Assembly (NCBI GenBank): GCA_029881795.1
Contig: JAOULX010000002.1
Location: 301,966 to 365,965, forward strand
Reading direction: 5' to 3'
DNA length: 64,000 nucleotides
From: Gammaproteobacteria bacterium
GTDB taxonomy: Bacteria; Pseudomonadota; Gammaproteobacteria; SZUA-229
Shown piece after piece: positions 10,024-19,958 of this stretch (position 1 is its first letter; the number at the start of each line of letters is the position of its first letter). The notes below the pieces were generated by a model, which had not been told where the DNA came from, made no database searches, and was given only the letters and a program-made list of their open reading frames with translations. Both the position numbers and the translations under genes were made by a program.

Positions 10024-10473
10024 TCATATCATAGCCGAGCATGCTAATCATCAGATAATAGCAAGTGTGCTTGCTAAAACGCTGATCCTAACTTCGCCAT
10101 GCTTTATCAGTGTGGGTTTTGTCTAACTCCTTATTTATACGGATATTATATTGTCAGTACTGTCGCCACGGCGACTGCTTATCACTCAAGCTTGTCATGG
10201 TTTGTCCTACGCTCTGTAAGTGTGCGTCTTTCCTTATATTTGGACTCCCACCGATAGCGCTAATAACAAAATTGAACCATAGTTAGTCGGTGCTGAGATG
10301 AACATCTTCAAAACAGCATTATCTGGCATAGGGGCAGATGATTAGTTCGCCAACACAGATTGAAACATGATGCTAAGTACTTTCAGATACAAAAAAACAA
10401 GGCTGATAGCCTGATATCGATTATTTATAAGGTTGAGTTAATTGTAAAACGTTATATGAAACAAGGTAAGTTA
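10024..10473. other. Intergenic region before the chemosensory cluster
   Basis: About 450 bases with a small palindrome (GTCGCC/GGCGAC near 10165) and no recognisable gene. I checked for flagellar sigma-28 and sigma-54 promoter patterns and saw no convincing match. It presumably holds the cluster promoter. Confidence 0.45.
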
Positions 10474-11802
10474 ATGAAATCGAACAATACAATAACAATA
10501 TTTGAACAGCGAAAAGATACCGACAAACTCATTAATAAAGTTGTTTTATTTTTATTCATTATTAGTGTGTCAATGGCATCGTGGCATTCAACCTGGATGG
10601 AAGTAATTATTATTGGCGTGCCTGCGGTAATTATGAGCACGTTTTTAATAAAACTTAATCCGGGGACATTAATATCTAGTTTAGGTAATGCTACCGCCTT
10701 AATGATCTTTGCAGCACTGCAAGTTCATCAGTCACATGGCATGATTGAGTTTCATTTTAGTATTTTTGTATTGCTGGCATTTTTATTACAGTACAAAGAC
10801 TGGAAAACAATTATTGCTGGAGCCGTCGTTATTGCCGTGCATCATGTGGGTTTTTATGTTTTACAGGACAATCAGTTTTCGGTCTATGTGTTACCACAAG
10901 CATCAGGCATGGATGGCTTTTTAGTGATTGTGTTACATGCACTATTTGTTGTCTTTGAAACAGCCATTCTGTGCTTTATGGCTATCAAAGGCTTTAATGA
11001 AGCAAAGCGTCAGGAAGAAACATCGAATGTTATGAACGATCTGTTACAGCAACAAACAGTAATGATCAATTCGGCGCAGTCGGTTATCTCGACAATAAAT
11101 TCTGCTGGCAGCAGTATGAAAAAGTCTGCTTTTGATCTGAGTAGCGGTTCCACCCAGCAGGCAGCCAGTATTGAGGAAACACGGGCCACTATTGAGCAAA
11201 TGTCAGCTTCGATTAATCAAAATACAGATAATGCAAACAGAACAAATAAAGTTGCTGAGCAGGCAGCTATGCAGGCAACTGAAACTTCAGGTGCGGTAAA
11301 AGAAACTTTAGAGGCTATGACTAATATCTCCAGTCGAATTAGTCTGATTGAGGATATTGCATACAAAACCAACCTGCTGGCATTAAATGCTGCTATCGAG
11401 GCAGCCAGAGCAGGAGAGCATGGTAAAGGTTTTGCAGTGGTGGCTGATGAAGTCCGTAAATTAGCAGAACGGTCACAAACCGCAGCTCAGGAAATATCGG
11501 AGTTGTCTAGCTCAAGTCTGATTGTTGCAGATCGTGCAGGTGGCTTGCTGCAACAAATGCTGCCTAGTATCCAGTCAACTGCTGAACTTGTAGCTGAAAT
11601 TTCACAGGCATCTGAAGAGCAATCAGTTGGCTCAAAAAATATATTAATTACAGTTGGACAGCTGGAAGAAGTCGCACAAACAACGGCATCGGCAGCAGAA
11701 AGTATGTCAGGCAATGTCGAAAGACTGGACCGGGAAGTTTCCAGACTGCAAAAAATTATGACTGCGCTGGCAGATAAAGAAACAGAAGAAGTAGTCGCTT
11801 AA
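10474..11802 (+). CDS. Methyl-accepting chemotaxis protein, multi-TM N-terminus
   Basis: About 442 residues from ATG 10474, chosen because AAGG lies 7 nt upstream; an in-frame TTG at 10360 would add 38 residues. The first half has roughly five or six transmembrane helices without a periplasmic ligand domain and contains [11 protein letters not shown] and a later HH pair, so a buried ligand or metal may be sensed. HAMP is not evident. The C-terminal half is a receptor signalling hairpin with the tip [20 protein letters not shown] and flanking methylation helices. It is the first gene of the chemosensory cluster. Confidence 0.93.
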   Translation: MKSNNTITIFEQRKDTDKLINKVVLFLFIISVSMASWHSTWMEVIIIGVPAVIMSTFLIKLNPGTLISSLGNATALMIFAALQVHQSHGMIEFHFSIFVLLAFLLQYKDWKTIIAGAVVIAVHHVGFYVLQDNQFSVYVLPQASGMDGFLVIVLHALFVVFETAILCFMAIKGFNEAKRQEETSNVMNDLLQQQTVMINSAQSVISTINSAGSSMKKSAFDLSSGSTQQAASIEETRATIEQMSASINQNTDNANRTNKVAEQAAMQATETSGAVKETLEAMTNISSRISLIEDIAYKTNLLALNAAIEAARAGEHGKGFAVVADEVRKLAERSQTAAQEISELSSSSLIVADRAGGLLQQMLPSIQSTAELVAEISQASEEQSVGSKNILITVGQLEEVAQTTASAAESMSGNVERLDREVSRLQKIMTALADKETEEVVA

Positions 11803-11880
11803 TCTATCGGTTAAATACAATAAACAGTTTAATCATCGACGATGTGTTCACTATAACGGTTTACGGGTAAATAGTTAGTT

Positions 11881-13068
11881 ATGGATTTGTCTTACATATT
11901 TAAAACAGAAACAATGCCAGTTGTTGTTTCTGCCGTAATTGGAGTGTTGGCAATATTTGCGGTCGGGCATGGCAGTGCAAACGGCTGGATTTATAGTGCC
12001 GTATTAGTCATAACGGCAATATTAAGTTCCGTGTATGCAAACCGAGTGGTAGCGATAAAGCGAGCAAATGAGGCAGAAAAACGTAATAGTGAAAATGAGA
12101 AAAAGCACAATCAAGATGAGGCTATATTAGGCTCGTATGAAGCCGTTACCTCTCAGGTAATTGGTTTATCAACAGGTCAGATTGAGCTGTCAAGAGTTCA
12201 GACTGAAGAGGCTATTAACGAGCTGGCATTACGTTTTGGTTTTTTATCTGAAAAATTAAATACAGCTGTTCTTGCTTCGGAAAGAGCTGCTGCAAACACA
12301 GACGGCAATGGTATTTCGGATACTCTGGATAATAGCAGAGACAAGCTCACCGCTCTGGTTGAACGTATGGGCTCATCACTACACTCTCGTAATGAAAATT
12401 TATTACTGATTCGTGAGCTGGCTGAAAAAACAGAAAAGCTCACGGCTATGGCAGACCATGTTGAAAAGATTGCCGCGCAAACAAATTTACTGGCTTTAAA
12501 CGCAGCGATTGAAGCTGCCCGCGCCGGAGAGATGGGGCGAGGTTTTGCAGTGGTCGCCGATGAGGTTCGTCAGTTATCGATTCAGTCCGGAGAATCAGGG
12601 CTGAAAATTTCTGAAATAGTAAGCAGCATCAGCGAATCAATGAAGCTGGCACTGTCGAGAGTGGAAAATTCTGCATCCGAGGACAGTGTTTTTGAAAAAG
12701 AGTCACGCGACACGGTTAATCAGGTGCTTTATGGTCTGCAAGAGGTGATGTCCGGGCTGTCAGATTCATCGGACATTCTCAAAGCTGAGAGTGTTGGAAT
12801 AGGCCATGAAATTTCTGATATTTTAGTGTCTTTACAGTTTCAGGACCGGGTTAGTCAGATTCTGACCCACGTCAATGATTCATTGAAAAAGTATGACGAG
12901 ATTATTTTGAGTAATCGCGGTCTTCGACAACAAGGTGTGCTTGTTGCTTTTGATGGTGCGGAAATACTTGAGGTATTTAAACAGGGTTATACAACAGATG
13001 AGCAGCGCAAGCTTGATGGTGGTGCTGAGTTTTCCGCGCCTTCAGAAGATGAAATTGAATTTTTCTGA
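11881..13068 (+). CDS. Methyl-accepting chemotaxis protein, membrane-anchored, no sensor domain
   Basis: A 395-residue receptor. Two short TM helices (about 12-28 and 33-50) lead into cytoplasmic coiled coil. The signalling tip is [20 protein letters not shown] with [15 protein letters not shown]. After the hairpin comes [11 protein letters not shown], a segment common to a receptor subgroup and similar in look to a CheZ helix. There is no Cache, PAS or HAMP domain, so the stimulus may come through the membrane or a partner. It lies 45 nt before cheY in the same direction. Confidence 0.92.
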   Translation: MDLSYIFKTETMPVVVSAVIGVLAIFAVGHGSANGWIYSAVLVITAILSSVYANRVVAIKRANEAEKRNSENEKKHNQDEAILGSYEAVTSQVIGLSTGQIELSRVQTEEAINELALRFGFLSEKLNTAVLASERAAANTDGNGISDTLDNSRDKLTALVERMGSSLHSRNENLLLIRELAEKTEKLTAMADHVEKIAAQTNLLALNAAIEAARAGEMGRGFAVVADEVRQLSIQSGESGLKISEIVSSISESMKLALSRVENSASEDSVFEKESRDTVNQVLYGLQEVMSGLSDSSDILKAESVGIGHEISDILVSLQFQDRVSQILTHVNDSLKKYDEIILSNRGLRQQGVLVAFDGAEILEVFKQGYTTDEQRKLDGGAEFSAPSEDEIEFF

Positions 13069-13112
13069 TCAATCGTTATTTTAAATGATTAAATAATACA
13101 GGGGTATATAGA

Positions 13113-13481
13113 ATGGCTAAAACAATACTGATAGTTGATGATTCGGCTTCCTTGCGACAAGTGGTCGCTATTGCATTAAAGGGCGCAGGTTATGACGTTA
13201 TAGAAGCCAGTGATGGCAACGATGGTCTAACAAAACTTGATGGCACGAAAATCAATCTGATTATAAGTGATGTGAATATGCCGGGTATGGACGGACTCAC
13301 GATGGTAACGCAAATTAAGTCGATGCCTAATTATAAATTTACACCCATCATTATGCTGACAACAGAGACAGGTGATGACCTTAAAGCCAAAGGTAAATCT
13401 GCAGGTGTTAAGGCATGGGTTGTTAAACCTTTTAAACCGGATCAGATGCTTGCAGCTGTTGCCAAACTGATCATGCCTTAA
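13113..13481 (+). CDS. cheY: CheY chemotaxis response regulator
   Basis: A 122-residue single receiver. The acidic pair is Asp9/Asp10, phospho-Asp53 is in IISDVNMPG, the switch Thr is in MLTTET and Lys is in VVKPFKP. AGGGG lies about 8 nt before the ATG. It receives phosphate from the CheA encoded two genes downstream. Whether the output is a flagellar motor, pili or another target cannot be read from the window, because no motor or pilus genes are nearby. Confidence 0.95.
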   Translation: MAKTILIVDDSASLRQVVAIALKGAGYDVIEASDGNDGLTKLDGTKINLIISDVNMPGMDGLTMVTQIKSMPNYKFTPIIMLTTETGDDLKAKGKSAGVKAWVVKPFKPDQMLAAVAKLIMP

Positions 13482-13498
13482 GCTAAGGATAAAATTAA

Positions 13499-13834
13499 AT
13501 GATAAACGTAAAAGAACTGGAAAAGGATAAGTGCTCTGTTTCACTTAAAGGTGATATGGATATATACAAAGCGACTGAATTTAAGCAGGAAATTGAGAAA
13601 ATATATACGAAATATAAATCGTTTGTTTTTGATTTGTCAGAGATTAGCGAAATAGACACCTCGTGTTTTCAGGTTTTGTTACAGCTAAAACGCGAGTGTA
13701 AAAAAGACGATAAAGAGATGCAAATGGTTTCTCATAGTCAGGCAATATTAGAAGTATTTGAATTGTATGGCATGGAAAGTTTTTTTGGTGATGCTGTATT
13801 GCTGACATCAGCAGTTAATGATCAAGTCTGCTAA
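13499..13834 (+). CDS. STAS-domain protein of the chemosensory cluster
   Basis: A 111-residue anti-sigma-antagonist-like STAS domain. The key loop is ISEIDTSCFQVLLQL, where IDTS occupies the phosphorylatable Ser/Thr position of SpoIIAA-type proteins. It sits 17 nt after cheY and 26 nt before cheA. STAS proteins recur in non-flagellar or accessory chemosensory operons, but their role there is poorly defined. No anti-sigma kinase or PP2C phosphatase gene is in the window. Confidence 0.9.
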   Translation: MINVKELEKDKCSVSLKGDMDIYKATEFKQEIEKIYTKYKSFVFDLSEISEIDTSCFQVLLQLKRECKKDDKEMQMVSHSQAILEVFELYGMESFFGDAVLLTSAVNDQVC

Positions 13835-13860
13835 ATAAATGAGTGTATAAGGTAATAGCT

Positions 13861-16059
13861 ATGAGTACAAATCCACAAGAAATGTTTCTGGAAGAGGCTA
13901 CTGAACTATTACAAGGTATGGAAGATGCTTTACTGGATCTTGAAAACATGCCTGGTAATGAAGATCTGATAAATGCAATTTTTCGTGCAGCACATACAAT
14001 AAAAGGTACTGGCGGAGTATTCGGGTTCGACCATGTTGAGGCCTTTACACACGTAGCAGAAAGTGTTCTTGATAAAGTCAGAGATGGTGAAATTGAAGTA
14101 GATGCCAGTCTGGTGGCGGTCTTACTAAAATGTCGGGACCATATTGAAAAGCTGGTTGAATCAGCTGTGGCTGATGAAGAAATACCGGCAGATGATGTAA
14201 TGGAAAATGATGCAGAGTTAATTGCTGAGCTTGAAGTTTATTTGAATGAAGTATCAACTGCTGATAGTGATATATCTGTGCTAGATGTTGCGCTAGACAA
14301 AGTTGACGGAACCAGCACTGTAGAAACAGATAACTGGCATATATCCCTGCGCTTTGATCACGAAGTGCTGCAAAACGGTATGGACCCGCTGTCTTTTCTT
14401 CGTTACTTAAAGCGCCTTGGCAGTCTTGTTTCTGTTACAACCATTAATGATAATTTACCGGCGTTATCAGAACTTGATCCTGAGCTTTGTTATCTAGGTT
14501 TCGAGATTGATCTGCAGTCTGAGTCAAGTAAAGAGGAAATTGAGCAGGTCTTTGAGTTTGTGCGCGATATGTCACAGATTCACATCTTACCACCGCAGGC
14601 AAATATTTCACGTTATGCGCAAATGATAGATGAGCTGCCTGATGATGAGAAATTAGTTGGTGAGATTTTAGTTGCAAGTGGTGCGTTAACAAGAAATGAG
14701 CTGGATCAGGCTCTGTCATATCAACAAGAAACTGAAGAGGGTGAAATTCCATTAATTGGTGATGTTCTGGTCGAAGAAAAGCGTATTCAGAAAGAAATTG
14801 TTGATATTGCACTACAAAAGCAAACAAAAGCAAAAGAACAGAATTCGAACGCTAGTCGCTCTTTAAGAGTTGACTCAGATAAACTCGATAAATTAATCAA
14901 TTTAGTTGGTGAGTTGGTTATTTCCGGTGCTACGACAAACTTGCAGGCTCAGCGTTTAGATGACGAGCAGTTACTTGAGTCGACCTCTCAAATGAGCCGG
15001 CTGGTTGAGGAAATTCGTGATAATGCTCTGACATTACGTATGGTTCAGATAGGTGAAACCTTTAAGCGATTTCAGCGTGTTGTTCGTGATGTCAGCAAGG
15101 AGCTTGATAAGAATATTATTCTTGAGATTAGTGGTGCTGAGACAGAGCTGGATAAAACAGTTGTTGAAAAAATTGGCGACCCATTAATGCATCTTGTCAG
15201 AAATGCAATGGACCATGGTATTGAGTCATCTTCAGAGCGCAGTGCTTCTGCAAAGACTGAAGCAGGCATCCTGAAACTTAACGCATACCATGATTCAGGA
15301 AGTATTATTATAGAAGTTATAGATGACGGTAAAGGATTATCGAAAGAGCGTATTTTAGCCAAGGCTCTGCAAAAAAATATCATCGATTCTACAAATAATT
15401 TAACTGATAAAGAAATCTACAGGCTAATTTTTGAGCCCGGTTTTTCTACTGCCGAAAAGGTCACAAACCTATCTGGTCGTGGCGTGGGTATGGATGTGGT
15501 GCGAAGAAATATCGAAGCATTACGCGGTACTGTTGATGTCGACAGTGTTGCTGGTGAAGGCACGACTGTTTCAATCCGCTTACCTCTGACGCTGGCTATA
15601 ATTGACGGTTTTCTGGTCGGTGTTGATGAAGCTTCCTATGTTATTCCGCTGGATTCGGTGATTGAGTGCATAGAGCTTGATGAACAGGAAAGACAGAGCG
15701 CAGGACAAGGTTATATTAACCTGCGCGGAGAAGTGCTTCCATATATCCGCTTGCGTGAGGTTTTTGATGGTAGTGATAAGCAACCTGAGCGTGAAAGTAT
15801 TGTCGTTGTGCAATACGGTACGCAGCGGGCAGGTTTTGTAGTAGATGAGTTGTTAGGCGAGCTGCAGGCAGTTATTAAACCTATGGGTAAAATATTGCAG
15901 GGCGTTAAAGGAATAAGTGGCACAACAATTTTAGGTACGGGTAATGTGGCTGTGATACTGGACGTGTATAACTTGCTTCAGCGTACTACCGATCAACTGG
16001 TACACCATACTCATGGGTCGCTTGCTAACAGTGCTGCTGTTCAGGCTTCCTTACATTAA
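13861..16059 (+). CDS. cheA: CheA chemotaxis histidine kinase
   Basis: About 732 residues from ATG 13861 (AAGG upstream); an in-frame GTG six codons earlier is possible. HPt (P1) spans about 1-105 with His45 in AAHTIKGTGG. A P2-like region lies about 155-260. An insert (about 270-325) has two copies of an I-L/V-x-G...L...AL-x-x-Q pattern like type II secretion ATPase N-domains. P3 dimerisation starts near 335, P4 ATPase has the N box (HLVRNAMDHGIE) and GRGVGMDVV, and P5 is CheW-like. All catalytic boxes are intact, so it is expected to be the active kinase of this array. Confidence 0.96.
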   Translation: MSTNPQEMFLEEATELLQGMEDALLDLENMPGNEDLINAIFRAAHTIKGTGGVFGFDHVEAFTHVAESVLDKVRDGEIEVDASLVAVLLKCRDHIEKLVESAVADEEIPADDVMENDAELIAELEVYLNEVSTADSDISVLDVALDKVDGTSTVETDNWHISLRFDHEVLQNGMDPLSFLRYLKRLGSLVSVTTINDNLPALSELDPELCYLGFEIDLQSESSKEEIEQVFEFVRDMSQIHILPPQANISRYAQMIDELPDDEKLVGEILVASGALTRNELDQALSYQQETEEGEIPLIGDVLVEEKRIQKEIVDIALQKQTKAKEQNSNASRSLRVDSDKLDKLINLVGELVISGATTNLQAQRLDDEQLLESTSQMSRLVEEIRDNALTLRMVQIGETFKRFQRVVRDVSKELDKNIILEISGAETELDKTVVEKIGDPLMHLVRNAMDHGIESSSERSASAKTEAGILKLNAYHDSGSIIIEVIDDGKGLSKERILAKALQKNIIDSTNNLTDKEIYRLIFEPGFSTAEKVTNLSGRGVGMDVVRRNIEALRGTVDVDSVAGEGTTVSIRLPLTLAIIDGFLVGVDEASYVIPLDSVIECIELDEQERQSAGQGYINLRGEVLPYIRLREVFDGSDKQPERESIVVVQYGTQRAGFVVDELLGELQAVIKPMGKILQGVKGISGTTILGTGNVAVILDVYNLLQRTTDQLVHHTHGSLANSAAVQASLH

Positions 16060-16101
16060 TTTCACTGAATACACATTTTAATTAAAGGCATAGAGGTCAA
16101 T

Positions 16102-18432
16102 ATGAAATCTTTTAGAGATTTAAATATAGGTACAAAGGTCCTGGCGGTTTTCCTTAGTGGAAGTCTGCTTTCAATTATTTCGGTTGCTGTTATCAGCGTC
16201 AATGTTGCTAATAGTGCATTAAATGACGAATCGTTTAATAAACTGACAGCAGTAAGAGAAATTAAAGCAGGTCAGATTGAAGATTACTTTTCTACGATCA
16301 GAAATCAGATTGAAACATTTTCTGAAAACAGAATGATTGTCAGTGCGATGAAAGATTTCAGACGTTCGTTCCATTCAGTTACCGACGAATTGCGCTTAAG
16401 TAATACTCAGGTAAATAATCTGGATTCAAGGCTGAAAAACTATTATTCGAATAATTACCTTGCTAAATTAAGCAATAATCTCGGCCATAGTGTTTCTATT
16501 GGTGATTATTATCCTGTCGATTTAAAAGTTAGAGTGTTACAGGATTTATATATCTCATCAAACTCGAATGAGATGGGATCTAAGAATAAGCTAACAGCAG
16601 CTGACGATAACAGTGATTACAGCCGTCATCACAAGGTCTATCATCCGGTTATCAATAATTATTTAACCAAGTTCGGTTATTACGATATCTTCCTGGTCGA
16701 TCCTGACAGTGGTCACATTGTATATTCTGTTTATAAAGAGGCGGATTACGCAACCTCGCTGACCACGGGTCCATATAAAAACTCAAATTTTGCAGATGTG
16801 GTTCGCGCTGCCAGTAATGCATCAAAGGGCAGTTTTGTGAAGATGGTTGATTTTAAACCCTATGAGCCTTCATATAACGCGCCCGCGTCATTCATCGCCT
16901 CACCGGTCTATGATGGAAATACCATGGTTGGTGTAGCGGTGTTCCAGATGCCGGTTGCTGCGATTAATGCGGTAATGACAAATCATAACAAATGGAAAGA
17001 CATCGGTCTGGGTGAAAGTGGTGAGACATACCTGGTGGGTGAAGACTTTAAATTAAAAAATGAGTCACGCTTTCTGGTTGAAGACAAAGAAGGTTACTTT
17101 GAGCTGATGAAGCAAGTCGGCATGGATAAGACTGATCTTGCTGAAATCAAATCATCAGGTACTGCAATCGGACGCCAGACTGTACGAACCGATGCTACGC
17201 TGGCAGCGATTTCCGGTAAAACCGATGCGGTGATTGTAGATGATTACCGGGGTGTATCTGTTTTATCTGCCTATAGACCTTTAAATATTAAGGATGTTAA
17301 ATGGGCGATAATGAGTGAAATCGATGAAGCCGAAGCATTTGCTGCCGCTTACACAATGCGCGATTACATTGTTATCACTGCCCTCGTTATTCTGGGTCTG
17401 GTTGCACTGGTTGCGGTTTGGTTCTCTCGTAGCATGATAGCTCGTCCGATGAATGAAATGCTGGCCGCTGTTGATGACTTGCGAGAAGGTGACGGCGACT
17501 TAACCTATCGTCTTCCGGACTTTGGTCAGGATGAAATTGGACGTACTGCAAGATCGATCAATGGCTTTGTTGAACGTATGCAGGGAATCCTCATCGATAT
17601 TTCATCAGCTGTTGATAATATGGCTTCGGCCTCTGAAGAAGTCAGCGCGACTGCTCAGTCCTTAAGTCAGAACGCAAGTGAGCAGGCCGCATCAGTAGAA
17701 GAGACCAGTGCTTCTCTTGAACAAATGAACGCGTCTATTACACAAAATGCTGAAAACTCTAAAACAACTGACAGCATGGCGACAGCTGCATCAACTCAGG
17801 CGGAAGAAGGTGGTGGTGCAGTAGGTGAAACCGTAGCGGCAATGAAGCAAATTGCCGATAAGATTGGCTTTATCGAAGACATCGCCTACAAAACAAACTT
17901 ACTGGCGTTAAATGCAGCTATCGAAGCGGCACGAGCAGGTGAGCACGGTAAAGGTTTTGCAGTGGTGGCCGATGAGGTGCGTAAACTGGCAGAGCGAAGT
18001 CAGTCATCTGCAGAGGAAATCAGTGACCTTGCAGGTAACAGTGTCAAAGTTGCTGAACATGCTGGTAACCTGATTCATGAGATTGTCCCTAATATCAAGA
18101 AGACTGCTGATCTTGTTCAGGAAATCTCGGCTGCATCAGAAGAGCAGGCAGCAGGCGTAGGTCAGATAAATGGTGCGATGGAACAGTTAGATAAATCAGC
18201 ACAACAGGGTGCTGCTTCATCAGAAGAACTGGCTGCCACATCAGAAGAAATGAGTTCACAGGTACAGCAAATTCAGGATCAGTTGAGTTTCTTTAAACTG
18301 GGTCTTGAAAATGCTGTGGCTAAAGTAAGTGCACCGACAAAATCATCAAAGGAGCGTTTTGATTTCTCAGATAAATCATCTGCTAAGTTAAGTCCAGCAA
18401 ATGAACAAGATTTTGAACGTTTTGGTAGCTAA
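16102..18432 (+). CDS. Methyl-accepting chemotaxis protein with large periplasmic sensor
   Basis: A 776-residue receptor with RBS GAGG 6 nt before ATG. TM1 is about 12-34. The periplasmic part, about 35-405, looks like a double-Cache sensor ([22 protein letters not shown] strand, LSAYRPL near its end). TM2 is about 407-427 and HAMP about 427-480. The signalling hairpin has the tip [20 protein letters not shown]. After the hairpin, a flexible tail of about 50 residues ends DFERFGS, resembling the tail docking pentapeptide of CheR/CheB-binding receptors. It is the main ligand-sensing receptor of the cluster. Confidence 0.95.
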   Translation: MKSFRDLNIGTKVLAVFLSGSLLSIISVAVISVNVANSALNDESFNKLTAVREIKAGQIEDYFSTIRNQIETFSENRMIVSAMKDFRRSFHSVTDELRLSNTQVNNLDSRLKNYYSNNYLAKLSNNLGHSVSIGDYYPVDLKVRVLQDLYISSNSNEMGSKNKLTAADDNSDYSRHHKVYHPVINNYLTKFGYYDIFLVDPDSGHIVYSVYKEADYATSLTTGPYKNSNFADVVRAASNASKGSFVKMVDFKPYEPSYNAPASFIASPVYDGNTMVGVAVFQMPVAAINAVMTNHNKWKDIGLGESGETYLVGEDFKLKNESRFLVEDKEGYFELMKQVGMDKTDLAEIKSSGTAIGRQTVRTDATLAAISGKTDAVIVDDYRGVSVLSAYRPLNIKDVKWAIMSEIDEAEAFAAAYTMRDYIVITALVILGLVALVAVWFSRSMIARPMNEMLAAVDDLREGDGDLTYRLPDFGQDEIGRTARSINGFVERMQGILIDISSAVDNMASASEEVSATAQSLSQNASEQAASVEETSASLEQMNASITQNAENSKTTDSMATAASTQAEEGGGAVGETVAAMKQIADKIGFIEDIAYKTNLLALNAAIEAARAGEHGKGFAVVADEVRKLAERSQSSAEEISDLAGNSVKVAEHAGNLIHEIVPNIKKTADLVQEISAASEEQAAGVGQINGAMEQLDKSAQQGAASSEELAATSEEMSSQVQQIQDQLSFFKLGLENAVAKVSAPTKSSKERFDFSDKSSAKLSPANEQDFERFGS

Positions 18433-18763
18433 TCATCGCTGAATAGGTGATAAGCGTTACTGTATGAGCCGCTAGCGATTACAGGGTTAAAGATCTGTCA
18501 GTAGACCATTTTTAATGCTGTGAACGTAAAGGCTCATATTTTAGTAATAAATCAGTTCAGCTAATGGATTTAAAGCAGTGATGATCATCTGCTATACCGG
18601 TTTGGTCTGGATAGCAGATGTGATTTACTTTTGAGAAAGTATTAGCTAGTTATTGTTTATCAAAAAACAGTTTGTAGCAGCTGTTAACAGGAATATCTTG
18701 GCTCGTAATAGTGGCTGTGTTTTTTCCGCGACAGAAGCAGTTGTTACAACAAAAGGTAATATG
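18433..18763. other. 331-base gap inside the chemosensory cluster
   Basis: This gap separates the large receptor from cheW. It contains the perfect 10-bp inverted repeat at 18586-18620 and no clear gene. An internal promoter or transcription attenuator is likely. Confidence 0.45.
18586..18620 (+). promoter_or_regulatory. Hairpin upstream of cheW
   Basis: CATCTGCTAT pairs perfectly with ATAGCAGATG across a 15-nt loop that itself contains ACC/GGT. There is no T-run, so a simple terminator is not supported. It could be an operator or an RNA processing or stability element between receptor and cheW mRNAs. Confidence 0.4.
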
Positions 18764-19318
18764 ATGAATGAAAAAGTAAATGATTCTGATAATGAGCAGC
18801 TACCAGTGGTTGCTGAAGCTGTCATTACAGCAGAAGACAGAGACGATGATCACATTAAGTATTTAACGTTTAATGTTAACGGTGGAATATATGGTGTGGG
18901 GATATCCGGTGTTAAGGAAATTATTGAGTACCCGTCGTTAACTAAAGTACCGATGACAGCAGGTTTTATCCGTGGCGTTATTAATCTACGGGGTAATGTT
19001 GTTCCGGTCGTTGATCTGGCTGTTCGTCTGGGTAAAAAAAGCTCGGAAACGACCAAACGATCTTGTGTGATTATTGTTGAATTAAGTAGTGATGATGAGC
19101 ATATTGATATCGGTTTTGTTGTTGATGGCGTGAACGAGGTTGTTGATATACCGGATGATGAAATAGAAGTGGCGCCTGCATTTGGTGCAGAAATTCGCAC
19201 CGATTTTATCAATGGTATGGGTAAAAGAAATAACAAATTTGTGATTTTACTGGAACTGGCGAATGTTCTTTCTGTTAATGAGTTGGCTAATTTGTCTGAT
19301 TCTTCAGAAAGTAAATAA
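18764..19318 (+). CDS. cheW: CheW coupling protein
   Basis: About 185 residues. ATG 18764 has AAAAGG 7 nt upstream; ATG 18761 is adjacent, and a distant TTG at 18653 would add an unconserved tail. After an acidic N-terminal 25-residue extension comes the CheW fold with paired SH3-like barrels (KYLTFNVNGG, VKEIIEY, GVINLRGNVVPVVDL, FVVDGVNEVVDI). It links receptors to CheA. It is a clear paralogue of the product at 22860, so the array has two adaptors. Confidence 0.94.
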   Translation: MNEKVNDSDNEQLPVVAEAVITAEDRDDDHIKYLTFNVNGGIYGVGISGVKEIIEYPSLTKVPMTAGFIRGVINLRGNVVPVVDLAVRLGKKSSETTKRSCVIIVELSSDDEHIDIGFVVDGVNEVVDIPDDEIEVAPAFGAEIRTDFINGMGKRNNKFVILLELANVLSVNELANLSDSSESK

Positions 19319-19373
19319 AAAAGTTAATTAATGAATAAATAATTCGATACTAAGTATCTGTTAGTGGGGCTAT

Positions 19374-19958
19374 ATGACAGAAATAAACAGGTTAGAACGG
19401 ATTATATATATTAAGGAAGAGTTGAAAAGAGTAGACAGATTATCAAGAAAGATTTATATGCTGGCACTAAATGCAATGCTGACGTCACGTAAAGCCGGTA
19501 TCGATGCAGCAGGTTATGCCAGAGTGACCACGGAATTGCGCGCTTTTAGTGAGCGCCTTGAATCGTCGATGGCGCAACTGTTAGTTATGAGTGCAGAGAT
19601 GACAAGTCTGGTATCAGACGATGTTAAAAGAGGTCGGATAACACGGATATTTAATCAGGCACTGTTAGATGCTGCTCAGCGGCATGGTAATCATGGCGGA
19701 TTATCAGCAGCAGCTGATGCGTCATCACAATATTCTGGTAACCGGTTTGATTCTATAGCCCGCAGTATTGAGCGCCTGGCTAAGCTTTCACGTCAGGGTC
19801 AGAATGTAGCAGTGCTTGCAAAAGTTGAGTCGATGCATATAGATAAAGACTCCACTGTCTTGCATAGCATAGGTGATCAGGTCGGAGAGTTTGTGGCGCA
19901 GGTTGAAGAAGCTATGGCAGTTGCATATAAATACGCAAGTAATACAGAGGTAGCATGA
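19374..19958 (+). CDS. Small receptor-tip-like protein (degenerate MCP hairpin)
   Basis: A 194-residue soluble protein with GGGG before ATG. Residues 28-62 align without gaps to the chemoreceptor signalling tip: LALNA is kept, the Glu and Arg of the IEAARAGE core are replaced (MLTSRKAGID), then G-Y-A-x-V and the E-L-R...SER pattern follow. There is no TM, Cache, PAS or HAMP domain and no second methylation helix of normal length. Its stop overlaps the start of the ODP gene (ATGA). It may slot into or cap the array, or connect the di-iron protein to it. The homology is visible; the role is inference. Confidence 0.8.
   Translation: MTEINRLERIIYIKEELKRVDRLSRKIYMLALNAMLTSRKAGIDAAGYARVTTELRAFSERLESSMAQLLVMSAEMTSLVSDDVKRGRITRIFNQALLDAAQRHGNHGGLSAAADASSQYSGNRFDSIARSIERLAKLSRQGQNVAVLAKVESMHIDKDSTVLHSIGDQVGEFVAQVEEAMAVAYKYASNTEVA

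Noticed and set aside
10260..10345. Possible sigma-28 or sigma-54 promoter before the first receptor
   Set aside because: GCCGATAA-like and GG/GC elements are present only as fragments with wrong spacing.
13227..13544. 105-residue minus-strand ORF across cheY
   Set aside because: Antisense shadow of cheY and the STAS gene; those two have clear family motifs.
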